Source: Porphyra umbilicalis
Taxonomy: Eukaryota > Rhodophyta > Bangiophyceae > Bangiales > Bangiaceae
Assembly (NCBI GenBank): GCA_002049455.2
Contig: KV919111.1
Location: forward strand, 1-64,000
Length of the DNA: 64,000 nt
Direction of reading: 5' to 3'
In this document: piece by piece, positions 44,926 through 55,481 of the stretch
Numbering within the stretch: the stretch's first letter is position 1
How the letters are laid out: every line of letters begins with the position of its first letter
Translations under genes and position numbers: made by a program
Notes under the pieces: model-generated
Databases searched by the model: none
Seen by the model: the letters and a program-made list of their open reading frames with translations, nothing else
Told to the model about the DNA's origin: nothing

Positions 44926-46455
44926 TCATGGCTCATCGTCGCTACTTCCATCGCTAACGTACACGCGCTCCAGCGTTAACGGCTGTCTTGGCCCGCTGTC
45001 ACTGGTAGAGTTCATAGGTCCAGGCCCCGTGGACGTTGAAAAGGCCTCGTCCGCGTCCATAACAGCCGCCTCCAACCCTGACTCCGACCCCGACCCCGAG
45101 CGGAGCTCATGGAGCGTATACGTGGCGCCCGCCAGCTGCACTTCCAAGCGGGACGCGTGGAGCGCGAGTGTTGACGCCAACCGCGCATCGTCGCGACGCG
45201 CTTGGGCAACTGTCCACTCGAGCGCCAGGCGGTCACCGACGGCGGTGGCGAGGATGAGTTTGGTGTCGAGGAGCTCCGCGAGGAGGCGCTCGGGGGTGAC
45301 GCCGCCGGGCAGCGGGGGCGGCCCGCCCGCACCATCGGCACCGCGGCTGGTGCCGTGGGCTGCCCGCAAGAGGCGGCCACCACCCCTACTCCAACCGCCA
45401 CCGCTGCTGTTGCCGCCACCGCCATCGTTGACGCTTCCGCCGACGTCGCGGTCACCGTTGCCTCCGACGATGCCGCCCTTCGTCATGGACAACTCGGCCC
45501 GCAACGCCGACGCTTCGGCCCTCAACGCGGCGACTTCCAACCGCAGCCGCGCGGCTTCGGCTTCGGCACGCCGCGCACGCTGGCGCCCCCCCCCCATGGT
45601 GCTCGACCGGCGGTTAAAGCGGGACTGCTCCCCCCTGCGCGCCGACGGCCACGTATCGCCGTCCGCTTCAACCGCCTCCGCGTCGGCGGCCAGCGACGCG
45701 TCGCTGTCGAGGGAGAGAGAGCTCTGGCGGGACGTGCGGCTCACCGTCGAGGAGACGCCGCTGACCATGGAGAGGTTGCTGAGGTGGGAGCTGCCGTCGC
45801 TGCCGCCGCCACCCCCCCTCCGCCCCCGCCCGGTGTGCGGCATGAGCCGGCAGTCGACCGACAGCTCGACGACCACGCCGCTCGTCAGGTGGAGCTCGAG
45901 GGGGGTGACCCCCGACGGCACGCGCGCGTGGACGGCGAGATCAAAGTGCGCCTTGCCGACCGTCGATTCGGTGCGGGTGCGGGCGCACACGCGAAGGAGA
46001 CTGAGCTTGGCATCCTTGGCGTCAAAGCCGGTGGCCGCCGACGCGGGGCTCGCTGGCGGGTGGGCCTCCTGCCGCACGCGGCTGCGGCGGACGCGCCCTC
46101 GACTGCTGCTGCTGTCCCCCGCGTCGCTCCTGCCACCGGCCGCGTCGTGGTCGTCGCCGCCGCCCCCGTCCTCCCGGTACAAGGTGACGAGGAGCACCAT
46201 GCGGCCACCGTCGGCCGGCCAGTCACTCCCCCCCCCGTCCGCCGCGGTCGTCAACTCCACGGCGGCGGTGCAGGCCACCTTGACGCCCCGCACAAACCGG
46301 AGCTGGTACGACCCGGCCGCGACGGCTGCCAGGCGGACCGGCTGGAGCGCAAACGTAAACGAGTGGGCGTCCTTGTGCCGCCGCGTGGCGGCCTTGCCGG
46401 GTCGAGCCGCGAGGGCCTTACCCGCCACCAACGCGGAGCGGATGGCGGCGGGCAT
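44926..46455 (-). CDS. NT-C2 domain protein with coiled coil
   Basis: An intronless 509-residue protein. Residues about 30-200 fit the N-terminal C2 (NT-C2) fold found in EEIG1, EHBP1 and plant PMI-type proteins: HSFTFALQPVRLAAVAAGSY, FVRGVKVACTAAVELTTAAD, GRMVLLVTLYREDGG, FDAKDAKLSLLRVCARTRTE and VGKAHFDLAVHARVPSGVTP. A Gly/Ser-rich insert splits the domain. A Ser-rich segment follows (SNLSMVSGVSSTVSRTSRQS), then an Ala/Glu/Arg coiled coil (QRARRAEAEAARLRLEVAAL). A second helical part comes near the C-terminus, and an acidic end SDGSSDDEP. NT-C2 proteins bind membranes and link organelles or vesicles to the cytoskeleton; that role is inferred here. Confidence 0.7.
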   Translation of the reverse strand: MPAAIRSALVAGKALAARPGKAATRRHKDAHSFTFALQPVRLAAVAAGSYQLRFVRGVKVACTAAVELTTAADGGGSDWPADGGRMVLLVTLYREDGGGGDDHDAAGGRSDAGDSSSSRGRVRRSRVRQEAHPPASPASAATGFDAKDAKLSLLRVCARTRTESTVGKAHFDLAVHARVPSGVTPLELHLTSGVVVELSVDCRLMPHTGRGRRGGGGGSDGSSHLSNLSMVSGVSSTVSRTSRQSSLSLDSDASLAADAEAVEADGDTWPSARRGEQSRFNRRSSTMGGGRQRARRAEAEAARLRLEVAALRAEASALRAELSMTKGGIVGGNGDRDVGGSVNDGGGGNSSGGGWSRGGGRLLRAAHGTSRGADGAGGPPPLPGGVTPERLLAELLDTKLILATAVGDRLALEWTVAQARRDDARLASTLALHASRLEVQLAGATYTLHELRSGSGSESGLEAAVMDADEAFSTSTGPGPMNSTSDSGPRQPLTLERVYVSDGSSDDEP

Positions 46456-47841
46456 GGTGCGTCACCGCGGGTCTGGCTGGGGGGCGACCGAAGAGCAAGG
46501 CGAACACTGCCAGTCGCGGCGCGTGGGCGGCAGGCCAAGGGCGGCGGCGCAGAAAAAAACGCGCACGTTCGAGACTGGCCGCCGCTGCCATGGAGTCCCC
46601 GCGACAGCGACGCATGGAGGGAGGGAGAGGGGCAGACGTCATGCGGCGGCGGCTGCTGTGGCATCCTGCGCGGCGAACGGGCGACGGCCTGACTGTGACC
46701 GCCATATGTACACCTTGTTGACCCCGACATGAACTGTTAATGAGGCGAACCGGCCGTCTGTTGATGATTCGTGCAGGCGGTCAGTCAGGTGAAAGAGGAC
46801 GCCGCCAGGCTACGCGACAGCGACGCCGAAGCAAGGACCGAGCCGTCTCTGATGCTGGTGTTCGTCTCGTGTACCGGGGAAAATCGTTGGGCGGGTCAGT
46901 CGGAAATGCGCTTGCGTGAGACGGAAATGCGCCCACGTGAGACGGTGCTCCGATGAACTCCATACTTTGACGAAGCCTCATACATGAATGGTTCCGGGTC
47001 TACTCAACGAAAGTGCTGACCGCGAAGCGCAGTAGGTGCGACGTCATCCATAGCACGGGTGTCCTCTGTTGTACTGCTGTTTTCCGGTTTTAGGCCGGCT
47101 CGAACAGGAAGAAGACAGGAAATGGACGTGATCTGATTGGTGCACTGCGTTTTTCTGTACGTTTATTGGCCGAGGCTGCCGTTTCTGCTGTTGTTTTCTG
47201 TTCACATCGGCCAAAAAGGAGAAATCAGCAATACTATCGATGACAAGTGATTTAGAGTATGGCCGATTGAGCGGTGCCAAGTTGGACTGTAACTGAGGAA
47301 GTTTCCGAGACCCGTCTACAAGCTTCGCCATTTAATCTAAGTCGAACGCAGAAATCTCTCGTGCATCCATGCATGGCACACGTTTTCCATGGCAGACTGA
47401 CTCGAACGCCTCTTGAAGGCGTTTCCAGCCAAGCATCCACACCAGGCTCGTCGGTGGCGCTGCACGCCGCGGTGGAAGGAGCGAAGTGCGCAACAGCACC
47501 CGCCACGTCCTTGTCGCCGTCGCCAGTGCCTGCAGGTCCGGTGCCCGCGTTCGTGCAGCTGGGCGTTTGCAGCCGACGCTCCCTGTGGCGCGGCGACCGT
47601 CATTGGCGCACTCTGCAGCCGCTCGGCAGCCTCCCTTGCCCGCGTCGCATCAGCGGGCGCTGTCGGCGCAGCCGATCGAGATGATAGATGACGCAGAGGC
47701 GCTGGCTGCTGTCGTTCCGAGTTCACACCCCAGTCAACCAGCACGTCGCGGCATTGTCTGCTCTCCCCCTCTCCCTCCCACCATCGCACCCACCACAACC
47801 CCGCTCTCTTCCACACACCCCACTTCCCGCCCACCGACGTC
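46456..47841. other. Intergenic; upstream of the Hlip gene
   Basis: Begins with the NT-C2 upstream region. A short direct repeat of GGAAATGCGC(T/C) and GTGAGACGG occurs at about 46902-46945. The rest is mixed, and the last 100 bp form a C/T-rich leader (about 47755-47835) directly before the Hlip ATG. Confidence 0.4.
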
Positions 47842-48282
47842 ATGGCCCCGATGGCGTTTGCCGTAGGCGCGGCCGTCGCCCCTCGCGCGGCGCCAACCCT
47901 GCGGTCGTCGACGTTTGTGAGCTCGGCCCCCGCTGCCCGCCCCGCGTCGGCGGTCGTCTCCCGCAGGGTGGTCATGCGCACGGACCCCAATGACGGCAAG
48001 GGCGCCGACATGAAGGAGCTGGAGAATCGCCCCGCGACGATCAAGGACTTCAAGGCGGAGGTGTCACCCAAGACGTTTTGGTCGAACGTCGGGTTCACCC
48101 CGTACGCGGAGCGGATTGTCGGGCGGTCGGCGATGCTCGGCTTCTTCATCGGCATGATGGTTGAGGTGCTCTCGGCCAACCACACGCCGATCCTCATCCA
48201 AGCCGAGCGCCTGCTCAACGTGCCGGCCAACCTGCACGCGTTGCAGATCATCCTGACGCCGGGTGCTGTGCCGCCGGTTTAA
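47842..48282 (+). CDS. One-helix light-harvesting-like protein (Hlip/OHP), plastid
   Basis: An intronless 146-residue protein. Residues 1 to about 50 (MAPMAFAVGAAVAPRAAPTL, rich in Ala, Arg and Ser) fit a plastid transit peptide. The mature part carries VSPKTFWSNVGFTPYAERIV followed by GRSAMLGFFIGMMVEVLSAN. The ExxxGRxAMxGF core is the chlorophyll-binding helix signature of the LHC superfamily, present once, as in high-light-inducible and one-helix proteins. Such proteins bind chlorophyll and carotenoid in photoprotection and photosystem assembly. The C-terminal about 25 residues have no clear partner helix. Light or stress regulation is expected from the family but not visible in sequence. 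Confidence 0.9.
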   Translation: MAPMAFAVGAAVAPRAAPTLRSSTFVSSAPAARPASAVVSRRVVMRTDPNDGKGADMKELENRPATIKDFKAEVSPKTFWSNVGFTPYAERIVGRSAMLGFFIGMMVEVLSANHTPILIQAERLLNVPANLHALQIILTPGAVPPV

Positions 48283-48872
48283 GCCAGGCGTTGCGGTCAT
48301 CGGTGATTGCTTCTGGCGCGACGCCGCGCTTCTCCACCCCTTCTGAAGCGCGGGCTGACGTACATATGCGAGGGGGTTGGCTTGTATAGATGGCGTGTGG
48401 GCATGCACAGTTAGATAGTCTTCCTGCGTTGGTTGTGTCGACATGGTCGTTGACCAATGCAAAAACACGCTGTCTTCTATGTCCCTTCTCTACCCCCGAC
48501 GCCATCCACGCTCGGTGCCCATCTGAAGGAAGTCAACAGGAGGGGTAGCCGCGCTTCTGAAGCGTCCCACGATGCTCAACAACGTGCACCGAGCTAAGAA
48601 TAGCAGCAGTCGAAAACGTCCATCCTCAGTCGATAGGGTCATCGTCCGATGCTTGCTCAGAGCGCTGCACCACAGAGCGAGTACCAGCTATTTTCCCCGC
48701 CACACAGCGGGAATGGGAGCGAAGCAGTCACCCTCCCCCCCCCCCCCAAGCACAGAGCGAGTACAAAGAGACTGTAGGCACGCCGGGCTGCCGTTGGAAC
48801 CTAACCATGCACCCAGCCACTGCCGCTCCACACAAGCGGATTGCATCACGCCTCCTCACGCGGCCCGCCCAC
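48283..48872. other. Convergent intergenic region
   Basis: A 3'-to-3' gap between the Hlip and EF-Tu genes. It includes a C run (about 48733-48746). Nothing else was recognised. Confidence 0.4.
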
Positions 48873-50888
48873 TCAGCTGACGAGCTTGCTCACCACCCCC
48901 GCCGCCACGGTGCGACCGCCCTCACGGACGGCAAAGCGGAGGCCCTCATCCATCGCAATCGGGGTCAGCAATTCTACGCTGGCGGTCACATTGTCTCCAG
49001 GCATGACCATCTCCTTCCCCTCCGGCAGGTTGAAGGTGCCCGTCACGTCACCCGTCCGGATGTAAAATTGCGGCTGGTAGTTGGAGAAAAAGGGCTTGTG
49101 CCGGCCGCCCTCTTCCTTGGTCAGGCAGTAGACCTCAGCCTCAAACTTGGTGTACGTCTTGACCGAGGCGGGCTTACACAGCACCTGCCCGCGTGTCACG
49201 TCATCGCGCTTCAGGCCACGGAGGAGGCAGCCGACATTGTCGCCGGCCTCGCCCGAGGTCAGGGACTTTTTGAACATCTCCACGCCCGTCACCGTCGTCT
49301 TGATGGGCGCCCGTAGGCCAAGGACCTCCACGTCCTCGCCGGGCTTGACGATGCCCCGCTCCACCCGGCCCGTCACCACCGTCCCGCGGCCGGGAATGGA
49401 GAAGACGTCCTCGACGGGCATCAGGAAGGGGCGGTCCAAGTCGCGGGTCGGGTTGGGGATGTACTCGTCGACCGCCGCCATGAGGGAGAGCACCGCGTCG
49501 CGTCCAATCTCATTGTCCTCCCCCTTCATGGCCTTGAGTGCCGAACCGCGGATGATGGGGATGTCGTCGCCCGGGAACTTGTAGAAGGTGAGGAGGTCGC
49601 GGACCTCCATTTCGACCAAGTCCGTCAGCTCCGAGTCATCGACCATGTCGACCTTGTTGAGAAAGACCACAATGTGGGGGACGCCTACTTGACGGGCGAG
49701 CAGAATGTGCTCGCGCGTTTGGGGCATCGGACCATCAACTGCCGACACGACCAGGATGGCGCCATCCATCTGCGCCGCGCCAGTGATCATGTTCTTCACG
49801 TCTGTGGTCCGTTGCGCGTGTAAAAACGCCCAGTGCATAAGAGAATCGGTACCAGCCTCAAGAGGGAAGCACGTGAATAGGGGACATTGTCAGAGTCTTG
49901 GACAACAACAAAACAAGAGCAAATGCCTGCATGGCAACGGCACATGTCCGTGCAGTTCTGGCAGCTGCAAGCCACACGTGTTGTCGTCAACAGAAGAGCA
50001 TGTCTCCCACGGCACAGCCTCTAAACGGGCCACACTCGAAGCGGTGCACAACGTACAGTCAGCGTGACCCGGGCAATCGACGTGAGCGTAATGCCGGTTG
50101 GCGGTCTCGTACTCGACGTGCGCAGTCGAGATGGTGATACCACGCGCCTTCTCCTCTGGCGCCTGCGTGCCACAGAGGAGTACAAGTACAGCACGTCCGA
50201 TAGACACGGGGGTACAAGTCAGACTACCACGACATCACATAGCAAGGGCCACAGCACGACCACGTCGCACGCACCCCAAAAACGCGCACCCTGACCAGCA
50301 AGTCAGCGGGGCAAGCAACGTACCTTATCAATGTTACCATAGTCGACAAACGTCGCACCACCGGTTTCAGACAGGACCTTGGTGATGGCCGAGGTCAGAG
50401 TCGTCTTGCCTGCAGCCGTTCAACAACCACCAGCGCCATTCGTACGCGCCTCAGCACAAGACACAGGGTCAGTCTGGAGCTCCGACGGTTCACACAAGCC
50501 CGATCACAGCACGCCAAGCCAGCTCCGCCCTTCGGCAAAGGCCCAGCACCACTCGGCCGCAGCCACCACCGCACGTACCGTGATCGACGTGGCCAATGCT
50601 CCCAATGTTGGCGTGCTTCTTCGTCCGCTCAAACGCCGCCACGGCCATGCCCCGACGGGTGATGCCGCCGCTGCCGCGCGGCAACTCTGACACCACAGAG
50701 AGAAGAGGGTGGCCAGCGCCGACCACGGACGCGGCGCTCAGCGACCGCAACCCCGCTGGCCCACCGGTGCCCGCCGAGAAGACACCCAAGCTGGTAGCGC
50801 GGGCCGCCGCCCATGGCTGCCCCGCCGCCGCCCCAGACGCTGGCGGCGCCCACAGGCGGGGGGACAGCAGAGACAGGCGACGCAGCAT
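48873..50888 (-). CDS. TUFM: Mitochondrial elongation factor Tu, 4 exons
   Basis: Exons 50579-50888, 50324-50409, 50057-50162 and 48873-49801 (all three donors GTACGT) splice to 476 residues. Residues 1 to about 90 are Arg/Ser/Ala-rich without an acidic cluster ([20 protein letters not shown]), a mitochondrial presequence. All G motifs are present: [20 protein letters not shown] (P-loop completed by splicing), [20 protein letters not shown] (switch I), [20 protein letters not shown] (switch II) and NKVD plus [14 protein letters not shown]. Domains 2 and 3 follow ([20 protein letters not shown], then [20 protein letters not shown]), and the protein ends [15 protein letters not shown]. It delivers aminoacyl-tRNA to mitochondrial ribosomes. 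A plastid role is unlikely because red algae keep tufA in the plastid genome (known biology). Confidence 0.97.
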
Positions 50889-51320
50889 TGTGCGCAGGGG
50901 CGTTGGGCAAGAAAACGGGGGGCCGCAAAACAGTGACGCTCCCGTGCCGAGCACGTCGTCCGGGGCGGGGCGGCCTCCACCGAGTGCCGGGTGACATCGA
51001 CGTCGACGGCGTACCATGGTGCGGATTTGGTCGGATCAACTACGGCTGGAGGACTACTGCCGGCGGCTTCTCCAAAAATATTTTCGTTGGGCCCACATCT
51101 GGACATCGGCTTACAGTAATCTTCTGGTGGTTTCACTGCGTAACACCATTGTGAGGGCGCGGATCAAGTACGGGAAGGGAGCCGAGTCACGCCTGGGTCT
51201 TCCCCGTCGTGCACGTGGTGCCGTGCAGCCCTTCATCACGCAGGCCGACACTCTCTGCCCCGTGCCTGGGGTCCTCGCGTGGGCACCAGAACATCTTTGT
51301 TGAGGCTTCCTTGCTGCGTG
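50889..51320. promoter_or_regulatory. Divergent region between EF-Tu and the coiled-coil gene
   Basis: 432 bp between two divergent start codons. GC-rich near EF-Tu and more mixed towards the coiled-coil gene. No specific motif was recognised. Confidence 0.35.
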
Positions 51321-52017
51321 ATGGCGGCTGCCAACGGGGTCTCGGATGACCCTGGCCTCCTCTCCCGGATCGAGGTGGCCGAGGGGGTGGTGGCTTCCCT
51401 AGCGCGGCGGGTTATTGCCTTGGAGGACGTGGGTGCGGCTGGGGCCAGAGGAAACGACACTTGTGTGGCTGCACCTATCGCGGACGGGGCGTCTGCTGCC
51501 GCAGACGCCACCTCTGCTCCCGACGCGGCGGCGGCTGCGAGCCACAAGCACGACGCGCTCCTGTCTGAGGTGCTGCTGCAGCTGGCGGACCTGCGCGCCG
51601 ACATGGTGTCGGTGGCGAACGCGCATCAGGCGGAGGCGACGGCGTTGGCCGAGGACAATGCCAAGCTCCGCTACCGTATCAAGCACTTGTTGCGGGCGCT
51701 CGACGCGGCCGATGGGTACGTTCCAGTCTTTTGCCCAGTCGTGCGCGCCATGGGTGTCATCCACGTGGTCCGTTCACACACGCTCACGTTTGGCAGCTTG
51801 GGCCTGCTCCAATTCGCCAGCCGCTGCTTCTGTGGGGCGCGGTTTGCTTGACTCGAACCTAGACTCGACTCTGGTTTGCTCTCTGACGGCAGCGTACTGA
51901 CGTTTTCTGTGGGCTTGCCCCGTTGTGGTCCTGTGTCGTCGGGTTTTGGCTTGTTTCGGGTGGCACTCGTGTGGCGATAGAACGGATGCGTTGACCAAGT
52001 CGTCAGAAGCTGCATAG
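51321..52017 (+). CDS. Small coiled-coil protein, 2 exons, unknown function
   Basis: Exon 1 (51321-51715) encodes MAAANGVSDDPGLLSRIEVA and a coiled-coil stretch, then an Ala-rich linker. A second helix reads KHDALLSEVLLQLADLRADM and leads to LAEDNAKLRYRIKHLLRALD. A GTACGT donor ends it. The most natural continuation is a 37-base exon 2 (51981-52017) after a GCGATAG acceptor, giving ...DAADGTDALTKSSEAA and a stop, 143 residues in all. An alternative acceptor near 51894 cannot be excluded, so the last about 12 residues are less certain. The block ENxKLxYRIxHLxRAL appears, as far as I recall, in other eukaryotic coiled-coil proteins, but I cannot name the family. Confidence 0.6.
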
Positions 52018-52326
52018 TGGAGCATGTACATTTTGTTGGGTGCGACCTTGCCTGCGTCGTCCACCTCAGGCTGTGCTGCCGCTTCGTTTGAACCGCGGGT
52101 CTTGAGACACTTTCGCGTGCGGCATGCACAGATGGCAGAGCATCGGGAACTCCTGACCTGCTGTGACGTCATGTCCACCAATGAGCCACCACAAAGAGAG
52201 ACAGAGCAGAACGCCTTTACACATGAAAAAGCAGCCATCGCTGCCCTTCCCCATCTGCCCGACCTCAAAAAACGACCGCGCGCTTGCACCGGCCCACAAC
52301 CCCGCCAGCCAACCCCAGTGGAGTTT
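52018..52326. other. Convergent intergenic region
   Basis: A 3'-to-3' gap between the coiled-coil and proteasome genes. Nothing was recognised. Confidence 0.35.
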
Positions 52327-53818
52327 CTAGTCCAACTTGAGTTGGAACTCCTCCACGTCCACGCCGTCCTTGGTGATCTTGCAAATCTCCACAAAATCAC
52401 CCGTGTAGATGTCGCGCTCACCGGCAGAAGTAAAGGCGTCACGGATCAGCTCCACGGTGGCCTCTAGGGAGAGGTCGACCTTGGGAGCGCCCCACTGCTG
52501 CTTGAACTCAATCTGGTTGTCTAGCACCGGCTGGATGAGCGTTTGGCCAGTGCCCGAGCAGACCGCCGACACCTTCTCGTGCGAGCCGATGGCGTCATAG
52601 CCGTATGCCCAGCCCTCACCTGCAGGAAGACCAACCAGAGGAGAGACACGACATGCAGATAACAGAAATCGGCAAACACGCTTCCCAGCACAAATCCGCT
52701 GCATGAGTACACGACCAAGGCAGCACAGGGACCTCGCGCATGGCACTTGCAAAAAGCACATACGCCCCACCTAAAACAAGACGAGACCATGATGGAACGT
52801 ACCATTCTCGTCAATGCCGCCCAGGACGTTGAACGTGTAGTAGGGGAAGAAACGGCGGGTGTAAAGCATGTTGGACAGCATCTGGCTGGCCGCCGTCAGG
52901 GACATGTGCTTTTGATGAGTTTGCTGGTACTGGACCAGCCGCATACGCAATGTCTTGTGGAGCGTCAGCATATCTGCTTGCATGCCCGACGACGCCAGCA
53001 CGACCTTGTCCGTCCTATGGTACGTTCAACAAGAGCATGGAGGGAGCGTGTGCAAGACACCAAGCGAGACAGCAGACAACGGTTAGTGCACGACCCTACG
53101 CAAGCTAACGACAGCCAGCCCCCAACACGAGTACTCCTAAGAGCCGTAGCGCATCCTCTAAGAGCCGTAGCGCATCACTCCAGCAGCTACCGCAGACAAG
53201 CCCCTCTGAGCAGCAGCTTGACAACCTACATCTTCAGAATGCGGGATACCTTGCGCGACGGGATGGAATAGCCCAGACCCAAGCGGGTGTCGCTGGCCAC
53301 GACGCAGAAACCCTTGCCAGCCACCGCCAGCACAGTCCTAAAAGTGGGGAAACCAGGGCGTGCAGAAGTCAACGAAGCGATGCGGTAAACGTCAATATGT
53401 CTGGGCATCGTCTGATGAGACCAGCCACGCCAAAACGCCAGCATTCACCCATCGACTGGTTCCCATCGGGCTGCCGCCCAGACTTGCACAGACGAGCAGC
53501 CCAGATAGACGGCGACAGCAACGCCACCCGCAAAAGCACAAACACCAAAGGGCACCAAGACCAGGTAGGGCGGGGCGGGTGCGGTCGCGCACAGAGCCGC
53601 GCGGCCCAAACGTACCCGCCATTGTTCTGGTACGGCTGAAAGCGGCGCTGCAGCGGCCCAGACGCGGTCGAAGCGACCACCCCAGGCTCGGCGGCCGGCG
53701 CAGCTTGCGCCCGCCCCGCGTGATCGCCGAGCGCAAAGCCCGTCGCGGCGCCGGGGGTGTGCGCGGCCGGCAGGCCGCTGACAGACGCGCCCGGCCGGAG
53801 GAGCCCCAACGCGTCCAT
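52327..53818 (-). CDS. PSMB1: 20S proteasome subunit beta-6 (PSMB1 type), 4 exons
   Basis: Exons 53616-53818, 53230-53337, 52803-53014 and 52327-52619 (donors GTACGT, GTAGGT, GTACGT) splice to 271 residues. An Ala/Gly-rich N-terminal extension ends in QRRFQPYQNNGGTVLAVAGK, then GFCVVASDTRLGLGYSIPSR, the first beta strands of a beta subunit. The middle holds ASSGMQADMLTLHKTLRMRL and MLYTRRFFPYYTFNVLGGID, distinctive of PSMB1. The end reads DAFTSAGERDIYTGDFVEIC and KDGVDVEEFQLKLD. The subunit is non-catalytic in known proteasomes and sits in the beta ring. The N-terminal extension is longer than in animals. Confidence 0.96.
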
Positions 53819-54180
53819 GGTACCAGGGTAGCAGGTGCTGCACGCCACCAGGAGTACGAGACGGAGCCGGGAAGGGTGCGGTGGATCACGGGGCTAGCCG
53901 ATCTTGGCAGCGGCGGACGGCGAGGGTGGTTGTAGCGGCAGCGGACGGGCCTGGAGCTACCCCGATGCGGGCGGTGACAGTTCCAAAGGCGGACCCAGAC
54001 CATTGGTCTTGCTGTCCATCGAGTGTATTGAAGTGATGGAAAAGAAGCAAATCTACAGAAAGCGCTGTAATTACCGATGTGAAACGGAAGAGACCGCGTG
54101 TCGACCACCACGACCGCAACGGAGTGGAGCACCGCGCCGTTCGCGGTGTACCCTCGACAACCAGAGCGCCCTCCGTTCCG
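53819..54180. other. Intergenic between PSMB1 and PEX14
   Basis: A 362-bp gap between two minus-strand genes; it serves as upstream region of PSMB1 and 3' flank of PEX14. An alternative PEX14 frame without the homopolymer correction would read into it and stop at 53886. Confidence 0.4.
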
Positions 54181-55481
54181 CTACCCGGCGGCATCAGGGG
54201 GAGCATTTTCATCTTGGATGCTTGCCCCCTCCTGCGCCACTGCCGCAGAAGCGCCATCTCCACCCCCCTCCGCCACTGCAACGGCAGCTGTCGGGCCCGC
54301 CTTGTCGACCGGCGTGGCCCGGTCCGCGTCCCCCAACGCCGCCGGCGTGGCTCGGTCCGCGTCCCCCAACGCCGCCGGCGTGGCCCCGTCTGCATCCCCA
54401 GAGACGGCCGGAGCGGCACCAAAGGCGTCCCCCCGCCCCCACGCGTTGAGGGAGGACGTGAAAACCGCCACGTCGGGCGGGTCCATCGACATAAAGTCGT
54501 CGTCCTCCTCGCCGTCAGCGTCCACGCCCGCGTCGCCGCCGCCCCACAACGCCGCCACGCCCGGCCCGGACGCGGTGCCCGCGTCGACGCCGGCAGTCGG
54601 AGGGGGGGGGGGGGGACACCATCCGTCCCGCCACCGCCGCTGCCGCCGTCACCACCGCCGCGCGCCCCGTTGGGAGTCCCCGACGCCAGGTCCGTACCGC
54701 CCTGCTGCCGCCGGCGCCGTCGTCGTTGCTGTCGCCGCGCGACAGTGGCCATGAGCTCGTCCAGCTCCGCACGCATGTCGGTGAGGCGGCACGACAGCGC
54801 CGCGTCTGACAAACTGCCGTCCCCGTCCGAGCTGGCCCCGCCGGATCCGTCCCGGTGGCGGCGGCCGCCCTCCCCGCTGCCGCCGCCGCCACTGCCACCA
54901 TCGGCTCCGTCAGAGCTTCTTCCCTCGTCCATACCCCTCCGACGGCGGCCACGCAGCCTGGCGCCGCCGCCACCGGCGGTGCCGCCGCCACCGCCGCGGC
55001 GGCCGGCGTCCCCCGCCACCGTCGCCGCCACCCGCGATGGCACCAGGTCGGGAAAGTAGAGCGGCACCACGTAGCGGCGGGCCAGCTCCCGCAGCGCCGT
55101 AAAGGCGCCCAGGGCGACGGCCCCACCCACCGCCGCTGACCGCCACGACCCGCCGCCGTCGCCGGGCGGCACGGTGCCATGCGCCGTCGCCGCCGCCCCC
55201 GCCGCCGAGGGCGCCGGTGGGTACGCCACCAACGGCGGCGGGGGTGGGGGGGGGAGCCCCGCTTGAGAAAAAGCCGCCGCCATTTCGGCGGGGTGAAGAC
55301 CCTTGGCGGCGAGGAAGCGGACGGCGGCGGTCGGGTCGGCGGCCCGCACGGCCGGGTCGGAGAGGAAGGTGACCGCTTGGCCGACCATGTCCGCCCTGAT
55401 GTGGAGGGGCGGGGGGGCGGGCGGAAGGACAGAGGGGGGGGGGGGGGGGGCAGCAGCTGGGGATGGTGAAGAAGTCTCCAT
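54181..55481 (-). CDS. PEX14: Peroxisomal membrane protein PEX14
   Basis: The start at 55481 gives METSSPSP plus a Pro-rich leader. The conserved PEX5/PEX19-binding domain is at residues about 28-76: IRADMVGQAVTFLSDPAVRA, then AVRFLAAKGLHPAEMAAAFS. A Pro-rich spacer and a hydrophobic segment (about 114-132, AAVGGAVALGAFTALRELA) follow, in the order typical of PEX14. Gly-rich and charged low complexity then lead to a coiled-coil piece (LTDMRAELDELMATVARRQQ). A G run (about 54602-54615) changes the frame. The frame that follows gives an acidic tail (DADGEEDDDFMSMDPPDVAV) with tandem GDADRATPAAL repeats and a stop at 54181. It docks cargo receptors at the peroxisome membrane. The unshifted frame gives only an Arg/Pro-rich tail and is less plausible. 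Confidence 0.75.
54305..54390. repeat. 30-bp tandem repeat in the PEX14 tail
   Basis: GCGTCCCCCAACGCCGCCGG is repeated with CGTGGC(C/T)C(C/G)GTCC between copies, about 2.5 copies. In the minus frame this encodes GDADRATPAA repeats. The units differ by a few bases only, so the expansion is recent. Confidence 0.7.

Noticed and set aside
53886-54600. Arg-rich C-terminus of PEX14 in the unshifted frame
   Set aside because: The alternative frame after the G run gives an acidic, repeat-bearing tail with ordinary residue use; the unshifted one is a typical shadow translation.
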